Part shown: one piece after another, positions 43,649 through 54,700 of the stretch
Layout of the letters: every line of letters starts with the position of its first letter
How positions within the stretch are numbered: position 1 is the stretch's first letter
Assembly: GCA_012034575.1 (NCBI GenBank)
Contig: JAAUPF010000002.1
Coordinates: 1-64,000 of the forward strand
Direction: 5' to 3'
DNA: 64,000 nucleotides
Source: Richelia sp. CSU_2_1
GTDB lineage: Bacteria > Cyanobacteriota > Cyanobacteriia > Cyanobacteriales > Microcoleaceae
The notes under the pieces: generated by a model
Told to the model about the DNA's origin: nothing
Seen by the model: only the letters and a program-made list of their open reading frames with translations
Databases searched by the model: none
Translations under genes and position numbers: made by a program

Positions 43649-45850
43649 ATGAAAATTAACTGGTTTTCACCGCTGCTACCAACTAAAACTGATATTGCTC
43701 ACTACACAAGTCGCGTGCTATCGGACTTGCATAAACAGGCTGAGATTACCTTGTGGACTGATGAAAAAATTTGGAGCTCTGACCTAGAACAACAAGCTAA
43801 GGTTAGATGGTACGATCCCAAGCGCTTGCCATCAGCAGATATCGATCGAGCTGACATAAATATTTATCATATTGGCAATAATGCAAAGTTTCACGGTTCT
43901 ATCTGGAAAGTGAGCCGTCAGCATCCAGGTATAGTTGTTATCCACGATATTAACTTACATTATCTTTTTACAACTTTGTTTCCTAAATATTTCGAGCAAG
44001 GAAGCGATCGCGATTCCTATGCAGCAATAATGCAGCAAACACACGGAACTATGTGCCAGCAAGATATTGAAAATTTGTTTCAAAATAAGCTAACCTGGAG
44101 TACGATTTCTGAACGCTATCCTCTAACATTTGCTGCCTTGGAAAATGCCTTAGGAGTCATTGTTCATAACCAAGAAGCTTTTGCAACTTTTGAACAAGAG
44201 CAACGTTGGCCAGTTCTTTATACTCCACTTCCCTATCCGAGTACACCTTTACATCCTGTTAATAAGTATAGCCAGCTAAAACAGGCACCCTATCGACTGA
44301 TCGTATTTGGTCACTTGGGAGGAGAACACCGCCGTGTACAGGTAGTTCTAGAAGCTTTATCGATGCTTTCTGAAAAATCTTGTTTCCATCTAGATATTTA
44401 TGGGGAAGTATGGGATGAAAACTATGTCAGCGGATTAATTCAGAAGTTTGGTATTAAGGATTTAGTAAGTTTACACGGTTGGGTTGATGAAACTCAGTTA
44501 GACTCTGCCTTAGCTAATGCAGATTTAGCCATCAACTTACGTTATCCAACAGGCGGCGAGGCATCAGGAAGTCAACTGCGGATTTGGAGCCATGCACTTC
44601 CCGCTTTAGTAACTCGAATTGGTTGGTATGCGAGCTTACCTGAAAGTGTAGTTGCTTTTGTCCGTCACGATCGCGAGCTGGAAGACATTCAGCAGCAGTT
44701 GCGAAGCTTTTTAGCCAATCCTGCTAAATTTGCAGAAATGGGGAAAAAGGGTCAACAAATCCTGGCAGAAGAACACAGTCCAGCACTGTACGCTCAGAGA
44801 GTGGTTGAATTTACTAAGAATGTTAAGAATTCTCAGAGCAATTTTTTAGTGGCGGTTCCACCCCGTGTGAGTGTTATTATTCCTAGCTACAACAGTGCTA
44901 AATACATCCAGCAAGCAGTAGAAAGTGTCTTGAACCAAAGCTATACTGACTGTGAAATTATTGTGGTGGATGATGGCTCGACAGATAACACGCAGCAGGT
45001 GTTGCAACCCTACAGATCCCGCATTCGATACGTGCGCTACGAGCACAATCAAGGGGTATCGGTTGCTCGCAATCGCGGTATTGAGATGGCAAGAGGTTTT
45101 TTCATAGCATTTCTGGATGCAGATGATTGGTTTTTACCAGATAAGCTGGCAGCACAAGTAGCTTATTTTGATGCTAACCCCTCAAAAGGAATTGTAAACA
45201 GTGGCTTCCGTAAGGTTAATGATCGAGGAGAAATGATTGGAGATGTCAAACCTTGGAAATATGCTCCTCATTTAGACTTAGAAGCATGGGTGAAATCAAA
45301 GCCAGTTTTGCTTAGTGCTATGATGTTTCATCGCGACTGGTTAAATTGGGTTGGAGGATTCGACACTAGATTTGAATGTGCAGAGGATGTTAACCTTTTA
45401 TTGCGCCTATCACTAATAAATTGTCAAGCTGATTGGTTGCATCAGGTCACTGTATGTTACCGTCAACATCAACATCAATCTAGCCAAAATACTCCGAAAT
45501 TAGCTAAATCTTTTGAGGCGGTGTTAACCAGCTTTTTTGAAATTTCAGATTTACCTGCCTCGATGCATTCCTTAAAAAATCAGTATCTTTACCAAAATTT
45601 TGTTTGGCTTGCTTATCATCTGTATAGTAATGGACACGGTTCGCTGATGGCTCAGTATTTAGAAAAATCTTTGGACTACAGCCAAAAATCCAAAATAGAA
45701 GCGATCGCAGATTGGGTGGACAAATTTTCCTCCTATGCACTAGACGGCGATTCTAGTTTCAGTACCTATGATTTCAGCAGTTTATCAGACTGGAAAAATT
45801 TAATGGCTTCACTTCTTTTTAATGAAGTTAAAAATCACATACATCAATAA
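43649..45850 (+). CDS. two-domain glycosyltransferase (GT4-like plus GT2)
   Basis: This 733-residue protein has a GT-B (GT4-like) N-terminal half (about 1-390; LIVFGHLGGEHRRVQ, LHGWVDETQLDSALANADL and LRYPTGGEASGSQLR). A GT-A family 2 domain follows (about 403-620; PRVSVIIPSYNSAKYIQQAV, EIIVVDDGSTDNT and AFLDADDW, the metal-binding DxD). The two domains would add two sugars in sequence to a surface glycan or glycoprotein. There is no membrane segment. It is the only plus-strand gene of the glycan block and is followed by two hairpins. Sugar specificities cannot be stated. Confidence 0.9.
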   Translation: MKINWFSPLLPTKTDIAHYTSRVLSDLHKQAEITLWTDEKIWSSDLEQQAKVRWYDPKRLPSADIDRADINIYHIGNNAKFHGSIWKVSRQHPGIVVIHDINLHYLFTTLFPKYFEQGSDRDSYAAIMQQTHGTMCQQDIENLFQNKLTWSTISERYPLTFAALENALGVIVHNQEAFATFEQEQRWPVLYTPLPYPSTPLHPVNKYSQLKQAPYRLIVFGHLGGEHRRVQVVLEALSMLSEKSCFHLDIYGEVWDENYVSGLIQKFGIKDLVSLHGWVDETQLDSALANADLAINLRYPTGGEASGSQLRIWSHALPALVTRIGWYASLPESVVAFVRHDRELEDIQQQLRSFLANPAKFAEMGKKGQQILAEEHSPALYAQRVVEFTKNVKNSQSNFLVAVPPRVSVIIPSYNSAKYIQQAVESVLNQSYTDCEIIVVDDGSTDNTQQVLQPYRSRIRYVRYEHNQGVSVARNRGIEMARGFFIAFLDADDWFLPDKLAAQVAYFDANPSKGIVNSGFRKVNDRGEMIGDVKPWKYAPHLDLEAWVKSKPVLLSAMMFHRDWLNWVGGFDTRFECAEDVNLLLRLSLINCQADWLHQVTVCYRQHQHQSSQNTPKLAKSFEAVLTSFFEISDLPASMHSLKNQYLYQNFVWLAYHLYSNGHGSLMAQYLEKSLDYSQKSKIEAIADWVDKFSSYALDGDSSFSTYDFSSLSDWKNLMASLLFNEVKNHIHQ

Positions 45851-45856
45851 ATAACA

Positions 45857-45886
45857 GAGGGCAATATCTACAAAGATTTTGCCCTC
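45857..45886. terminator. hairpin after the GT4-GT2 gene
   Basis: GAGGGCAA (45857-45864) pairs with TTGCCCTC (45879-45886), six bases after the stop codon. The T run is weak on the plus strand and better on the minus strand, so it may serve both convergent genes. A second hairpin GATGGTTTG/CAAACCATC lies at 45914-45941. Confidence 0.65.
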
Positions 45887-46019
45887 ACTGCTGATTTAGG
45901 ATCGTATACTAAAGATGGTTTGGTATATTATACAAACCATCCCATCAGATTATTGACTCAAATACTCGATCTAAGCAATACAAAGTGCTGAACGCACCTC
46001 CTGTATCGGGAAAATAAAT

Positions 46020-46781
46020 TTAGCTCTTTTGCCAAAGCATAAAAATATTTTCTTTCCTGTGTTCTGTGGAGTAACCATTTTGAGAAAGTAATGACAGGAT
46101 TTCACTTCTAGATTTCGGCTGATACTCGTTCCAGCTATCAAAAGTGTCAACTTTAAGCACTGTGAACTTATGATTTTCTGCAAATTCCTTGAGTTCACCT
46201 ATTGAATACTCACGGAAATGCGGATAATAGTTTATTGGCGGTAAGTGGTGCAATATCCGGTGAATGTTATCCAGAGATGTTAAATTAGGCGTTGTTAAAA
46301 ACATTAAACCGTTAGGTTTTAGCAGCCGATAGCATTCTGAGAGAAATGTATTGAGCCCACTTTTCGTAAAACAGCCAATCTCTCCAATAGCATTGGAATT
46401 TTGATCTTTAATATGTTCGATCACCTCCATATTCAAGATCAGGTCATAGCTTTGACTATCTAAGTCAAGTTTATGTCTTAAATCAGTATGGGTAGAATCT
46501 ATTTGAATAGAGGGATTCAAATCTTGAATAATGTAGCTAAATAAACCACTACCACCCAACTCTAATATCTTAAGATTAGGTTGGAGGTGATTCGCTATCC
46601 AATTGTAACTATTTAAAAATCTTCTACTATGAACTCTGTTGTAATCTAAAGAGTGTGTTCCCTTTGAATTATGAGGATTTTCCTCGGTGTATTTATTGAT
46701 GTATGTAGCAATCCATAGCTCGTCCTTTGTAGGAGTGTATAATGGATTACTTACTTGAGAGTGGCTTCGATCGATTGACAT
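46020..46781 (-). CDS. class I SAM-dependent methyltransferase
   Basis: This 253-residue protein has the Rossmann-type SAM site (LKILELGGSGLFSYIIQ, about residue 68; the Gly-rich motif I). Later motifs are YDLILNMEVIEHIKD (about 113) and LLKPNGLMFLTTPNL (about 155), the methyltransferase 11/23-type pattern. It likely methylates a sugar or lipid-linked intermediate in the glycan pathway. It is more AT-rich than the housekeeping genes around it, as are the next genes, suggesting an exchangeable glycan cassette. It is transcribed with the FkbM gene upstream (84-base spacer). Confidence 0.85.
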   Translation of the reverse strand: MSIDRSHSQVSNPLYTPTKDELWIATYINKYTEENPHNSKGTHSLDYNRVHSRRFLNSYNWIANHLQPNLKILELGGSGLFSYIIQDLNPSIQIDSTHTDLRHKLDLDSQSYDLILNMEVIEHIKDQNSNAIGEIGCFTKSGLNTFLSECYRLLKPNGLMFLTTPNLTSLDNIHRILHHLPPINYYPHFREYSIGELKEFAENHKFTVLKVDTFDSWNEYQPKSRSEILSLLSQNGYSTEHRKENIFMLWQKS

Positions 46782-46865
46782 AATATTGATTGTTGAATTT
46801 TGGGCCGAGTTTAGGTCTAAATTGACTGGATTGTCAACAGTTTTTACTAGATGGTTGCCACACTT

Positions 46866-47684
46866 TTATTTTATAAATTTGGCAAGGTGTGGCTGTACTA
46901 CATGACTGCTGTGAATATAAAATGAGTTAAGGGAGTGAGTATGTTGCTTGATTAAATGATTGTCAGACTGTATATACTGAAACCTTTGATAACCCAAGGA
47001 AATCAAATATTTTTCCACGGGATCGGAAGCTATTGACTCATTGTTTTCAATCATAAAAATAGGATGTTTTTTCTGGATAGTTCCTGACATTCCTTCCAAA
47101 ACCTGTCTTTCGTAACCTTCCACATCTATTTTAATAAATATCATTGGTTCGTTTTCAATGATAGCATTTTGTTGCTCAAAATCATCAAATACAGCAATTG
47201 ATATTTCCGATTCAACTAATTCCCACTTCCCATGAGTCGAGTAGCTTGATAATCGGGTACGAACAATATTTTCCTCAAAATGCTCTTTGATACATGAAGC
47301 TTCTCCAATTACGTACCAATGATCTATTTTCGGTATATAAATTTTGATGTCTCCTTTTTGATTGCTTAATCCATAGAGAAAATATGAATATTCTCCTCCT
47401 TCTTCGTCAAAAATTGTTTTGACTTTTTTCATAAAATACTCTAAGGACAAATTAGGCTCAAATGAGACTACTCGCCATTTAGGGCAAACAAAGTGGACGC
47501 TAAGTGCAGAGTTGCCAATATTTCCACCTACATCAATAAAAAGTGCAGGATATTGTTGAAAGTTTTTGAAAAACAAAAAATCTCGTTCGTGGGGTGTACG
47601 TTCTGTTAGCATCTTCTCAAAAAGGACAATATGAGTATGTGCTACAGGAAGGTTTAAAGTGCCATTTTTTAGTTGAATATTCAT
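46866..47684 (-). CDS. FkbM family methyltransferase
   Basis: This 272-residue protein has ALFIDVGGNIGNSALSVHF (SAM motif I, about 50), WRVVSFEPNLSLEYFMKK (about 72) and IFIKIDVEGYERQVLEGMSG (about 172). These are the three diagnostic blocks of the FkbM family, whose members O-methylate sugars or polyketides. No N-terminal extension is present. It probably belongs to the same pathway as the methyltransferase downstream and the sulfotransferase upstream. Both methyltransferases lie within the AT-rich part of the block. Confidence 0.9.
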   Translation of the reverse strand: MNIQLKNGTLNLPVAHTHIVLFEKMLTERTPHERDFLFFKNFQQYPALFIDVGGNIGNSALSVHFVCPKWRVVSFEPNLSLEYFMKKVKTIFDEEGGEYSYFLYGLSNQKGDIKIYIPKIDHWYVIGEASCIKEHFEENIVRTRLSSYSTHGKWELVESEISIAVFDDFEQQNAIIENEPMIFIKIDVEGYERQVLEGMSGTIQKKHPIFMIENNESIASDPVEKYLISLGYQRFQYIQSDNHLIKQHTHSLNSFYIHSSHVVQPHLAKFIK

Positions 47685-47831
47685 GCTCGATTATGTTCTA
47701 TCTTTAATCTTGTGTTTTGCCAATTTTACGATATGACATCATCTTCTTATCTAATACCATAAGAAATGAAGTAACATCAATTATTACACCCTGAGCTAAT
47801 TGAGCTAATTGGAGCAATGTGGCTATCTATT

Positions 47832-48956
47832 TTACCAGTTCAATTTCCTGCCTAAATATTTTTCTAGCCTTTGGTTGTAAGGTTGAAAACATTCAGCAAG
47901 GCTTTGGCGTATAGAATCACTAACATGAGGGTAAGAATTTGAGTTGTGCCTGGGATAATCAGATAGTTTATGAACTGATACACCTAGAAAATCATACACT
48001 TCTTTCATGGTTTTTTCTGGAGCTTTATCTAAGTCTTCGGTAGTCAGCACTAAAAACTGCTCTCTCGGAAACCAATTCATCCATTTTTCAAGAAAATAGA
48101 TGTAAACGCTATTCAACAGATAATTTGGTTGCATCTGGTCTAGAATTTCATCGTTAATTTCTAGTTCATGAGCAGCGACCTGTTTCAGGATTTTAATTTG
48201 GGGTTCTAGAGCCTGTTCCAAAGAACGAAACTCCGCACCATACTTGTGATGATGGTAATAATCAGAAATCGACCTATCTACAGGATTTCTTAACATCAAA
48301 ATTAACTTTATTTCAGGAAATAAATCAAAGATTCTCTTTTCCGCCCCTGGATAGTAAATATATTCAGGGCTCGCTTCTCCTGTTAGGAAACCTTGGCCAT
48401 CAGGCAGAAGAGGAAAATGAGCTAAATACCAATCTACACCTGCTTGTCCATCCATAAAGCTCCAGCTAAAAAATCTCACCTCTTTTTGAAAAGTTGGCAA
48501 AATCTGTGGATGTACGTTGAGATATTCGTAAAGAGATGTTGTACCGCACTTCTGACAACCAATAATGATAAAACTCGGATTAGCGGGCTTGCTTGACTTC
48601 CAATATTTATCAACAAAGCCGGGTTTTGACTTTAAGGATTTTATCAAATTAGCTTGTTGATAACAGCCGATCGCAACAGGCAATTTTTCTTGTTTTGTTA
48701 AAGCATCCCCCAAAATCGTATACGCTGACAAAAAATCAGGTAGCTTCTCAATGAAAATTTCATAGTAGCCAACAATCCTCTCTAGGACTTCAGAAGGTAT
48801 TTCGTAGTAATTAAGTAGATTCCACAAGCGATCGTGAGTTTCAAAGAAATCTGGATAGATATCCAAGCTTTTTAGATAACAGTTGACAGATTCAGCTATC
48901 TCACTTTGTTTCTGATGAATGTCGCCCAACTCTAGATACTTTTGCCAGTCTTCCAT
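47832..48956 (-). CDS. TPR-sulfotransferase
   Basis: This 374-residue protein carries one to three tetratricopeptide-like repeats (residues about 1-100). A PAPS-dependent sulfotransferase domain follows. FIIIGCQKCGTTSLYEYL (about 128-145) is the 5'-phosphosulfate loop, and LMLRNPVDRSISDYYHH (about 220) the 3'-phosphate-binding block with its Arg and Ser. The domain resembles heparan-sulfate-type sulfotransferases, so a polysaccharide or glycoprotein acceptor is likely. Its start overlaps the upstream TPR-glycosyltransferase gene by 25 bases, which indicates translational coupling. The PAPS supply would come from cysC at 42806. Confidence 0.9.
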   Translation of the reverse strand: MEDWQKYLELGDIHQKQSEIAESVNCYLKSLDIYPDFFETHDRLWNLLNYYEIPSEVLERIVGYYEIFIEKLPDFLSAYTILGDALTKQEKLPVAIGCYQQANLIKSLKSKPGFVDKYWKSSKPANPSFIIIGCQKCGTTSLYEYLNVHPQILPTFQKEVRFFSWSFMDGQAGVDWYLAHFPLLPDGQGFLTGEASPEYIYYPGAEKRIFDLFPEIKLILMLRNPVDRSISDYYHHHKYGAEFRSLEQALEPQIKILKQVAAHELEINDEILDQMQPNYLLNSVYIYFLEKWMNWFPREQFLVLTTEDLDKAPEKTMKEVYDFLGVSVHKLSDYPRHNSNSYPHVSDSIRQSLAECFQPYNQRLEKYLGRKLNW

Positions 48957-51610
48957 TGTAGTTCACCTTGTACGGAAAATAGTTCTATCTCATATCGAGT
49001 AAATATACTGTGCCAGTCATATTTTTCCTCTACCAACTGGCGGCTATTTACCCGGAGTTTATGTCTCAAATCAGCATCTGCACTAATTTGCAAAACAGCT
49101 TCAGCAAATTGTTGCGGTTCGTCTCTAATTAACAGATGCAAACCATCAACTACAGATAATCCTTCGCATCCCAAACTCGTAGATACAACAGGCAGACCCA
49201 TTGCCATTGAGTGAGGGATTTTGAGTCGAGTACCACTTCCTGCTCGCAGCGGTACTACCGTCATAATACTTTCTTTCGCTACTTCACTCATGTCATCCGG
49301 ATTAGCAATCACCTGAATTCGAGAATCGCAGGCTAACTCTTGTATATCCATCCCTGGATCGCGCCCAGCGATACAAAAAACCATTGTTGGATCTTGCTCC
49401 CAAACTTTGGGCAATATTTCTTCGACAAAGTAGTAAATCCCATCAATATTGGGATAATAAGCTAAACCTCCCATAAACAATATTTTTCTGCCATTATGGT
49501 TATCAATAGCAGGAATTGTTCTCGTGTTGACACCATTTTCCACAACTAGGGTTCGGCTACTTGGACAGCGCTTCTCCACTTCTTGCCTGTCAGTTTCGCT
49601 TACCAAAGTTACCAGGTTGAATTTTGACCAATTTTTATTTTCATATTGTTCTAATAATTTTGCTTCTTTTTCAGCATCTAGGAAGGCTTTAACTGCATCA
49701 ACTCGGTCGGCAATTTTTTCTATATCCGAAGTGTGTTGATTTATGTCTGCACATCGTTTGAGAATTTGGGATTCGATATTATGCTCCTGTAGTATTGTGT
49801 AAGAATCTTTAAAGATTTCCCGATAAGAAGCCATGTAGATAAAGTCAAACATCACTACGTCAAAATTGATGACTTTTAGCTGATTCAGAATTTTCCGCAT
49901 TGACCAAGTATCCCAATGATAGACGTGCCTTGGTTGATGAGGTTGTCTGGGTGACAAAGGACTACCTAGCATAACCATAATTGCTCGATCGCAATAATCG
50001 GCTAGCGCGTCTTCAATAACATAATCTTCTTCAGAAAAAATAAATGAAACAACAACGAGGTGATGCTTTTTACCTAAGTATTTGATTTGTTCAAACATCC
50101 GAATTGGTGCGCCTGACTTAGGAGGATGGGGAGGATAAGCAGTCAGCATCAAGATTTTTAAAGCAGGTTCGCCATCACGGACTTTATTCTGTTGATTTGC
50201 TAAAAATTGCTGGCAATAATTTTTTACCTTGTTAAACCGACTATGTTGGTTTAATGCTCTCTCTAAATTGTCGTATAGTCCTTGACAATCTGGATTGAGT
50301 TCAATGGCGCGACGATAAACGGCAATCGCTTCTTCTGTCTCACCCATACTTGATAAAATATCACCCAAGGCATTGTAATACCAACAGTAGTCTGGATTAA
50401 ACTTAATTGCCTTGCGGTAACAGATAACTGCCTTCTCAAAATAATTTTGTTGGGTTAAGGCATTGCCCAGTTGAAAGAAAGTTTCGGCATAATTGGGTTG
50501 AATCTGCAATGCTATCTGATAAAAGATAATTGCACGATCGACATTGTTTTGCTGTAGAAAGCTATTCCCTAGATGTAAGTAGATTTCCGGCGTTTTGGGC
50601 TTTACTTGTATCACTCGATCGAAGATTTTTAAAACCATTGCCAAATTATCTTCATGTTCTGCCGAAAAATTGAACGCATTTTTGTAATAATTAATGGCTT
50701 CTTCAATCCTGTTTTGTTTTAGCAAGGTAGTGCCTAAATGCAAGGAAAGTTGAGAGTCACTAGGTCGAATTTGTAGCGCTTTATGGTAAATCGCCACATT
50801 ATCAGGGTTTAACTCAATTTCCCGACGATATAAGCTGATAGCTTCTTCAGAATATAATTGAATTTGATTTTGCAGCGCTTCTGCTAACTTGACATGAACT
50901 TTTGGCAAATCATACTGTAACTGAATTGCACAGCGATAAGCAACAACTGCCCCTTCCCATTTCTCCAATTTCGCCAACACATCCCCTAAATTATAGTGAG
51001 ACCAATGGAAATCAGGATTTAACTCGATCGCCCGCTGATAAGCCACCGCCGCCTCTTCCCACTTCTCCAGTTTAATCAACACATCTCCTAAATTATTGTG
51101 CGACCAACAAAAATCTGGATTCAACTCAATAGCCAGACGATATGCAGCGACAGCTTCATCTAACCTTCCCTGTCCTTGCCAAATATCCGCTAAATTGTGG
51201 TGAACTTCCCACAAATTAGGCTGAATTTCTACAGCCTTTTGATAAACTGTTACCGCTTCATCCAACTCGCCATTTTTTACCAAAGCGTCTCCCAAACTCT
51301 GATTAATTTCTGCTGAATGAAAGTCTATATCTAAAGCTTGGCGGTAGGAGGAAATCGCTTGCTCCCACTCTCCTTTTTTGGCAAATGCTTTCCCTAAGCT
51401 GTAGTAAGGTTTAGCACGATCGAAGCTAGCATTCACCTTACTGTCGGAACGATCGCCCGTTTTTTTATCTGTCTCCTTAACTTCTGAATGCACTCTTTTA
51501 ATAGCCAAGGATTGAATTCCAGAAGTTTTGGGTTTTGAATGCTGCGCGATCGATGAATCGGAATGTTTTTGAAGGGGAAATTCTATGACGTTGTTGGCTT
51601 CGCTATTCAT
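48932..51610 (-). CDS. TPR-GT4 glycosyltransferase
   Basis: This 892-residue protein has about 11 tetratricopeptide repeats (residues about 70-465; repeated WSHNNLGDVLIKLEKWEEAA-like units). A GT4-like glycosyltransferase follows from about 480, opening with KILMLTAYPPHPPKSGAPIR. Its donor-binding half has RKILFMGGLAYYPNIDGIYY, MTVVPLRAGSGTRLKIPHS and AMGLPVVSTSLGCEGL, the Glu/Gly-rich C-terminal motif. The first 55 residues are polar and low-complexity. The gene ends 25 bases inside the sulfotransferase start, so the two are co-expressed. The TPRs may bind a protein acceptor, as in OGT, but the sugar is unknown. Confidence 0.9.
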   Translation of the reverse strand: MNSEANNVIEFPLQKHSDSSIAQHSKPKTSGIQSLAIKRVHSEVKETDKKTGDRSDSKVNASFDRAKPYYSLGKAFAKKGEWEQAISSYRQALDIDFHSAEINQSLGDALVKNGELDEAVTVYQKAVEIQPNLWEVHHNLADIWQGQGRLDEAVAAYRLAIELNPDFCWSHNNLGDVLIKLEKWEEAAVAYQRAIELNPDFHWSHYNLGDVLAKLEKWEGAVVAYRCAIQLQYDLPKVHVKLAEALQNQIQLYSEEAISLYRREIELNPDNVAIYHKALQIRPSDSQLSLHLGTTLLKQNRIEEAINYYKNAFNFSAEHEDNLAMVLKIFDRVIQVKPKTPEIYLHLGNSFLQQNNVDRAIIFYQIALQIQPNYAETFFQLGNALTQQNYFEKAVICYRKAIKFNPDYCWYYNALGDILSSMGETEEAIAVYRRAIELNPDCQGLYDNLERALNQHSRFNKVKNYCQQFLANQQNKVRDGEPALKILMLTAYPPHPPKSGAPIRMFEQIKYLGKKHHLVVVSFIFSEEDYVIEDALADYCDRAIMVMLGSPLSPRQPHQPRHVYHWDTWSMRKILNQLKVINFDVVMFDFIYMASYREIFKDSYTILQEHNIESQILKRCADINQHTSDIEKIADRVDAVKAFLDAEKEAKLLEQYENKNWSKFNLVTLVSETDRQEVEKRCPSSRTLVVENGVNTRTIPAIDNHNGRKILFMGGLAYYPNIDGIYYFVEEILPKVWEQDPTMVFCIAGRDPGMDIQELACDSRIQVIANPDDMSEVAKESIMTVVPLRAGSGTRLKIPHSMAMGLPVVSTSLGCEGLSVVDGLHLLIRDEPQQFAEAVLQISADADLRHKLRVNSRQLVEEKYDWHSIFTRYEIELFSVQGELQWKTGKSI

Positions 51611-51776
51611 GCTGTATACCTGTTATAACTTGAGACAGTCAAATTATCTTGACTGATGATTTTTGTCTAAATTAGAACTCAAACAACAACCTACTTGCTG
51701 GAAAAACCTTCGATATCTCCTAGAAATATTGACGCATTACTAGGTTTTTTAGTTCCCGATCGCGCGTTTTTTGTTT

Positions 51777-54700
51777 CTAGTTTTTTGCCAGTTCGATCGC
51801 GCGATTGTAAGCCTCGATCGCCCCATCAATTTCGCCCTTTTCTTGCAAAGCATCACCTAATTTTTGGTGAACTTCCCAAATATCCGGCTTCAATTCAATG
51901 GTTTTTTCATAACAACCGATCGCCTCATCAATTTGACCGCGACTGTCCAAAACATCCCCCAAACTTTGATATGCTTGAGCAAACTTGGGATTTAATTCGA
52001 TCGCCCTCCGAAAACAGGAGATCGCCTCTTCCCGCCGATCCAAACTCGCCCAAGCCTTACCCAAACTGTAATGAGAAGCATCGAAATTTGGATTCAGTTC
52101 GATCGCCCGTAGGTAAGCTTCGATCGCCTCTTCCAATTCCCCCCGCACGCTCAAAACTTCCCCTAAATTGTGGCAAGCATCTGCATAATTCGGCTGCAAC
52201 TGAATCGCCCGCCGGTAACACGCAATTGCCTGCTCCAATTCCCCCAATTCCAATAAAGTATTGCCGAGAGTAAAGTGTTCCTCAGGCTTAGCCCAATTGA
52301 TATCGAGAGTGAGAGCTTCATACCAGCATTTAGCTCCAGCTTTCTGCTGGCCCGATTGCAACAATACTCTAGCTAAATTCCGGTGCGCCCCTGCTAAATC
52401 CGGTTTAATTTCAATTGCTTTTTGGTAACAGACAATTGACTTTTGCCACTGCTTCTGCTGCGCGTGCAGGCTGCCTAAATTAGCATGAACTTCCGCAAAA
52501 TTCGGGTCGATTTCCAAAGCTTGAGCGTACCAACAACGGGCGGCATCTAACTTGCCCATCGCTTGGGTAGCATTCCCCATAATTTTATAGGCAAGTGCCG
52601 CTTTTGGTTGAATTTCAATTGCTTTCTGACAAGCCCCGATCGCCTCTTCAAGTTTACCGCGAGCAAAATCGAATTCTGCCTGTTTGATGAATTCTTCTGC
52701 ACTCACAAACTCAGATTTTGTACTGACAGAATCGACAATTGTCAGAGGTTGGCTGGGGAGGATCGCCAGCGATGATACTGTTAGATTTTTCGCCGATTTT
52801 GAATGCCCATTTTTGGAATTATCTACTGGTGCAGCAGGCGCGATCGTATCCTCAATCTTCGCATCCGCAACAGGTTTACGATCGTTTGAATCGCCCTCGA
52901 TTCGAGTTGCTGCCGGCACAGAATCAACTGCTGGATGGCCAGATACCAAACTGTTGCCATTCAGTGCCGCCGCCTTCTGCAAACAGACAGCAGCTTCATC
53001 TAATTTGCCTTGCTTTGTCAGCGCTTTTGCCAAATTTTGGTAAGCAGGATTAAAGTTCGGATTTAACTCGATCGCGCGCTGGTAACAAGCGGCTGCTTGT
53101 GCAAATTTACCTTGCTTAAACAAATTATTTCCCAGCTTGCAATGCTGCTGTGGCGATACCTTTTCCGGTTCCAAAGCAAACGCTTCGTACCAACACTCAT
53201 TCGCCTCTTCCTGCTTGCCTTCTTGCGTCCACACCCGAGCCAAATTTCGATAAGCTGCTGGTAAATTAGGTTGGAGAGAAATCGCTTTTTTGTAAGCAGC
53301 GATCGCCTGCGGAATTTGTTTGTTTATCGCGTACAAACTGCCCAGATTTAAATGCGCTTGCGCGTCGTAGGATTTAATTTTAACAGCTTTTTGATAGCAC
53401 TCGATCGCCCCCGGTAAATTCCCTTGCTCTTGCAAAATATTGCCCCACAATTTCCAGGCAGCAACCGCCTCAGGTTGAATTTCAACAGCTCGCCGACACT
53501 CAGCAATCGCTCGATCGAGCTGTTTTTGAGCGCAATAAGCTTCCGCCCGTTGAAGGCAATTCTCGGCTGTTTCCTGCTGGCGAAAATCTTCCGCAAAACC
53601 GCTGTTTGCTACCGCCGTTTCTTGCCGCTGAAAATCTTCCGTAAAACCGCTGTTTCCTGCCATCACCCGCGACACGACATCAATCGAATTGGCAGTAGCA
53701 GGCGCAAAATTTGTCGGACGATCGCTCCGATTTAACTGCTGCGTTACGTTAGTTGGTTGCTGTGATTGCACGGGCGGTGTTTCAGCAGGAATTGCAGGTT
53801 CGATCGGCAAAGAATTAGCTGCTGTATTTCCTTGCAAAACAGGATTTTTGGAATGCGATGGCAACTCATTTTTAGCGTTAAAACCCACAATTACTGTCTT
53901 AAACAAATCTCCAAAAATATTGGCAGGTCTTTCGATAACTTTGCGATAATTAGCAACTTCTTCCTGCAAGTTTTTTTGAACTTTCAGAGCATTTCCTAAA
54001 TGTTGGTAAGCCTGGTTGGAATTGGGATTTAGCTCGATCGCGTGGCAGTAACAGCGAATAGCTTGCGTTACTTGATTCTGCTTCAAAAAGTTATCGCCCA
54101 AATTGATATGTTCTTCAGGAGTTGCCTTATCTGGTTCCAAAGAATAGGCTTTAAACCAACACTCGTCAGCCTCCGCTAGCTGTCCCATTTGCGATCGCAC
54201 GCGAGCTAAATTGCGGTAAGTTGATGCTAAATTCGGTTGCAGGACGATCGCCTTTTGGTAAAATGCGATCGCCGATTGCCACTGCTGTTCCTGAGCGTAA
54301 AGCGTCCCCAAATTAGTATAAGCTTCAGCATAATCCGGGTCGAGTGCGATCGCTTTACCGTAGCAGTTTTTTGCTTCCTCCAGCTTGCCTTGGGCTTGCC
54401 TAGCATTACCCAAAATTTTATACACTCTCGGATCTGGTTTAACTTGAATCACTCGCTGGCAAGCTGATGCCGCCTGCTCGAATTTTCTTTGAGCGTAAAA
54501 CGCTTCTGCACCTTGAATGTAGACTTCAATATCGTCGGGGTTGAAAGCTAAAACATTTTGATTGTTGTTGTTATTTATTACTGGATTTTGTACGGGAACA
54601 TTCTTTAATTTCTGGTGACATAGTAAAGCCATCTCCCAATTTTGTTCTTGAGCGTACAAAACCGACAAATTAGTATAAACTTCAGGAAAATTAGGCTGAA

